In this document: positions 61,369-64,000 of the stretch, one piece after another | Layout: each line of letters opens with the position of its first letter | How positions within the stretch are numbered: the stretch's first letter is position 1 | Assembly: GCA_002702065.1 (NCBI GenBank) | Contig: NZXX01000002.1 | Span: 1 to 64,000, forward strand | Source: Anaerolineaceae bacterium | Lineage (GTDB): Bacteria > Chloroflexota > Anaerolineae > Aggregatilineales > Phototrophicaceae | Reading direction: 5' to 3' | Length of the DNA: 64,000 nucleotides | The notes under the pieces: model-generated | Told to the model about the DNA's origin: nothing | The model's database searches: none | What the model saw: only the letters and a program-made list of their open reading frames with translations | Position numbers and translations under genes: made by a program

Positions 61369-62829
61369 ATGACGGCATTAACCGACCTCACAATCACCGA
61401 TGCGCTGGCAAAATTGCGTGCCAGAGACATCTCTGCGGTGGAACTCACCCGCGCCTACCTTGACCGGATCACGCAGCTGGACGACCAGCTTCAGGCGTGG
61501 CTGACAGTCGCCGCTGATTATGCGCTGAATGCGGCAGAACAGGCGGATAAAGCACGCGCTGCCGGGGACGATCAACCGCTGCTGGGTATCCCGATGGGGA
61601 TCAAGGATGTGCTGTCGACCAAAGGCGTCGAGACCACCTGCGGCTCGAAGATCCTCAAGGGGTATACGCCGGTATTTTCGGCGACCAGCGTGGCGCGGCT
61701 GGAAGCGGCAGGCATGGTGATGCTGGGCAAGCTCAACATGGATGAGTTTGCGATGGGGTCCTCGACGGAGAACTCGGCGTTCAAAGTCACCCGCAACCCC
61801 TGGGACGTCAGCCGCGTGCCGGGTGGCAGCAGCGGTGGCAGTGCGGCGGCGGTGATCGCGGGGATGGCCGCCGGGACGCTCGGCACAGATACAGGCGGCA
61901 GCATCCGCCAGCCGGGGGCATTCTGTGGCATTACCGCGTTGAAACCGAGCTATGGCCGGGTTTCGCGTTATGGGCTGGTCGCGTTCGGGTCATCGCTCGA
62001 TTGTCCGGGGCCGCTGGCGCGTTCGGTCGAGGACGTGGCGCGCATCCTTCAGGTGATGGCCGGGCATGATCCGCTGGATGCCACCAGTATGCCGGCTGAC
62101 GTGCCGGATTACCTCGCTGGCCTGAACGGTGATGTTAAGGGCCTGAAAGTCGGTATCCCCAAAGAATACTTCATCGAAGGCATCGAACCGGCGGTCGAAC
62201 AGGCCGTGCGGGCCGCCATCGCACAGCTCGAAAGCCTGGGCATGGAACCAGTCGAGATCAGCCTGCCGCACACCGATTACAGCCTGCCGACGTATTACAT
62301 CATCGCCCCGGCAGAAGCCAGCGCCAACCTCGCCCGCTACGATGGTGTGCGATTTGGCCTGCGCGTCGATAAGGGTGAAATGTGGCCGACTTACCGGGCG
62401 ACCCGCGGTGAAGGTTTCGGCGCAGAGGTCAAGCGGCGCATCATGATCGGCACCTATGCGCTGTCTGCCGGGTACTACGACGCCTATTATGGCAAGGCGC
62501 AGGCCGTGCGCACGCTCATCAAGCAGGATTTTGACAAGGCATTCGAGCAGGTGGACCTGATCGCCACGCCGACGACGCCGACCACCGCGTTCACAATCGG
62601 CGAGAATACGGACGATCCGCTGAAGATGTACTTGCAGGACGTGTTCACGTTACCCGCCAGCCTCGCCGGTGTGCCGGGCCTGAACCTGCCGTGCGGCTTC
62701 GACGGTCAGAATCTGCCGATTGGCATGCAGTTGATCGCGCCCGCTTTTGGTGAAGACGTGCTGCTGCGCGCGGGGCACGCTTACCAGCAGGCGACCGACT
62801 GGCACAAGCAGCAGCCCGCTTTTCATTGA
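61369..62829 (+). CDS. gatA: aspartyl/glutamyl-tRNA amidotransferase subunit A
   Basis: 486 residues from the ATG at 61369; an in-frame ATG at 61357 adds four. Amidase-signature triad: Lys79 (GIPMGIKDVLS), Ser154 of GGSSGGS and Ser178 of DTGGSIRQP. KPSYGRVSRYGLVAFGSSLD and FDGQNLPIGMQLI are GatA-specific. It releases ammonia from Gln for transamidation of mischarged tRNA. gatB and gatC are not in the window, so the subunits are not encoded in one operon here. Confidence 0.95.
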   Translation: MTALTDLTITDALAKLRARDISAVELTRAYLDRITQLDDQLQAWLTVAADYALNAAEQADKARAAGDDQPLLGIPMGIKDVLSTKGVETTCGSKILKGYTPVFSATSVARLEAAGMVMLGKLNMDEFAMGSSTENSAFKVTRNPWDVSRVPGGSSGGSAAAVIAGMAAGTLGTDTGGSIRQPGAFCGITALKPSYGRVSRYGLVAFGSSLDCPGPLARSVEDVARILQVMAGHDPLDATSMPADVPDYLAGLNGDVKGLKVGIPKEYFIEGIEPAVEQAVRAAIAQLESLGMEPVEISLPHTDYSLPTYYIIAPAEASANLARYDGVRFGLRVDKGEMWPTYRATRGEGFGAEVKRRIMIGTYALSAGYYDAYYGKAQAVRTLIKQDFDKAFEQVDLIATPTTPTTAFTIGENTDDPLKMYLQDVFTLPASLAGVPGLNLPCGFDGQNLPIGMQLIAPAFGEDVLLRAGHAYQQATDWHKQQPAFH

Positions 62830-62886
62830 CGATACGCCATGCAGGGTGCAGACACAGTGCCCGGATCAGGAACACACGTAAAACCA

Positions 62887-63711
62887 ATGACCGATCTCCG
62901 TACTGATTATGCTGAAAATGTCTGGCCGCAATTACCTGCGGACGTGAAGGCGCAGTTTGCAGACAAGTATCCCAACGTCCGCCTGCAACCCGAAGCCGGT
63001 TTTACGCCATTGCCGGATGTGCCGGTGTGTATGGTCGTCGGCCTGACCGGGACCGGCAAATCGACGACGCTGGCGCAAATCGCGGCGCTGCGCGACGGCG
63101 GGCAGTTGCGCTATCAGGACGATATCCCCGAACGGCGCGAACTGGCCGACCTGATCATTATCCCGATGGCACAGGTTGCCAGCGGTCAGCCGGTGCAGCC
63201 CATTAAGGACCGGGAACAGCGCTTCGAACTGACCCGGCTGTTTGCGCATCAGGTAGACGCTGGTGGCTCGGCGGCGGCGTATGGCTGGCTGCATTACCGG
63301 TGGGATGCACAAACCCCGCTGCTGTCGGATGGCCTGCGCGGGCCGGGCGAAATCGCCTATGCGCTGGCGCATTATCCGCGCTGGAAAATCTGCGAACTGT
63401 GGGTGGACCCGCTGACACGTTTACAGCGGTTGAGCAACCGGGAAGACCGCTTCGATTTTCTCGCCAATACGGAGGCGGTGGCCGACCTCAGCTTTCTGCC
63501 AGAAAACCGGCGGCTGGAAGCGCTGCAACGGCTGGAAGATGGCGACATCACGGCCAAAGCGGTTGTCACGGCGCGGGCCGAGGCACGCAATTACGGCGGC
63601 GAACCCTATGACGCGGCCAACCAGACGGCGCGCTATCGCTGCCTGAATATTGACGACATGACACCCGAAGATGTGGCACAGCGGATCGCGGCGTTTATGG
63701 AGGCCGATTGA
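62887..63711 (+). CDS. P-loop NTPase/kinase-like protein of unknown function
   Basis: 274 residues from the ATG at 62887; an ATG at 62839 adds 16. Walker A GLTGTGKST at ~52-60 after a hydrophobic strand (VPVCMVVGL), a downstream FELTRLFAHQVDAGG segment, and LLSDGLRGPGEIAYAL as a possible Walker-B-like Asp. The C-terminal DDMTPEDVAQRIAAFM resembles ends of nucleotide/ATPase-type kinases. It could phosphorylate a small molecule; no family name can be given. It ends 2 bp before the next ATG. Confidence 0.65.
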   Translation: MTDLRTDYAENVWPQLPADVKAQFADKYPNVRLQPEAGFTPLPDVPVCMVVGLTGTGKSTTLAQIAALRDGGQLRYQDDIPERRELADLIIIPMAQVASGQPVQPIKDREQRFELTRLFAHQVDAGGSAAAYGWLHYRWDAQTPLLSDGLRGPGEIAYALAHYPRWKICELWVDPLTRLQRLSNREDRFDFLANTEAVADLSFLPENRRLEALQRLEDGDITAKAVVTARAEARNYGGEPYDAANQTARYRCLNIDDMTPEDVAQRIAAFMEAD

Positions 63712-63713
63712 CG

Positions 63714-64000
63714 ATGGCAAGTCAGGATGAAATCGAAAAAGTGCGGCAGGCGATTATGCGCTTTCGCGAACTGCTGGACCTGATGCAGATGCAGCTTGAG
63801 GCGGGTGAACAGGCTTACGCGCGCCTGTTCGACGGCCATGATACGACCGGTATGAAGGAAAAAGACGCGCAATGGCTGATCGCCGAGCAGATCGTGGATG
63901 ACACGGAAGCGCTCAAGCGTGCGGCGCTGACTATGCAGTTCGAGGCGCGCAACATGGAACGCGAGTTTGAAGCCCTGTACGGCAACCTCATCACAGAATA
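63714..64000 (+). CDS. helical protein, truncated by the window end
   Basis: 95 codons visible from ATG 63714, with GGAGG about 10 bp upstream inside the previous gene. The sequence is strongly helical and charged (VRQAIMRFRELLDLMQMQLEAG..., RAALTMQFEARNMEREFEALYG), suggesting a coiled coil. Coupled to the P-loop protein gene. Not recognised. Confidence 0.6.
   Translation, partial: MASQDEIEKVRQAIMRFRELLDLMQMQLEAGEQAYARLFDGHDTTGMKEKDAQWLIAEQIVDDTEALKRAALTMQFEARNMEREFEALYGNLITE

Overview
The window is a GC-rich bacterial chromosome segment. It carries about 56 protein genes on both strands and one SRP RNA; I found no tRNA, rRNA, transposase or CRISPR array. The gene mix suggests a Chloroflexota bacterium of the Anaerolineae type. 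The pointers are GT-C membrane proteins with C-terminal beta domains, a Gld-like ABC operon outside Bacteroidota, multi-GAF histidine kinases, PPC, FAS1 and FGE-type secreted proteins, and an SRP RNA whose apical loop reads UGAC. This assignment is inference; no marker gene fixes the taxonomy.

Layout. 1-9 kb: the end of an unknown gene, a patatin-like lipase convergent with an ECF sigma/anti-sigma pair, a degenerate-M23/SH3/glycoside-hydrolase fusion, a large GT-C membrane protein carrying three small palindromic repeats in frame, DUF427 and a nucleoside hydrolase. 9-16 kb: a BNR-type membrane protein divergent from htpG with a striking operator-like palindrome between them, a REC-kinase hybrid and a PMT-type glycosyltransferase. 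16-20.3 kb: an ABC ATPase/permease/GldG-like/DUF4340 operon. 20.4-24.3 kb: an FHA-FHA-TIR protein followed immediately by an FGE-fold protein, then a GAF-PAS kinase. 24.3-31.5 kb (minus strand): MaoC, then a fucoside operon with two ABC permeases, a solute-binding protein and two tandem GH29 fucosidases. 31.6-36.2 kb: FAS1-DUF4397-FAS1 protein, FAD oxidoreductase, NarL-type response regulator, OsmC. 36.4-40.3 kb: a 1288-residue kinase with about six GAF domains. It shares an exact 13-nt upstream motif with the nearby response regulator. 40.5-44.3 kb: ROK kinase, ArsR/DUF2087 regulator with a perfect palindromic operator, amidohydrolase, DUF1295 enzyme.

44.4-53.8 kb: a G5/3D cell-wall protein, the SRP RNA, a 48-residue membrane peptide with an Mn/Zn-type ABC ATPase, TrpB2, tandem AHSA1 proteins, an XRE regulator, a PlsC acyltransferase whose 3' end runs antisense through holA, then holA and a DUF6391-like protein. 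53.8-64 kb: a PPC-type secreted protein, a GNAT/response-regulator/kinase operon, an Flp-type pilin, an anchored FGE-fold protein, UspA, gatA, a P-loop protein and a truncated coiled-coil-like gene.

The main unexplained structure is a family of small palindromic repeats (ends TGTAGGG...CCCTACA) scattered through the window, three inside one coding sequence, plus heptanucleotide arrays at two gene junctions.
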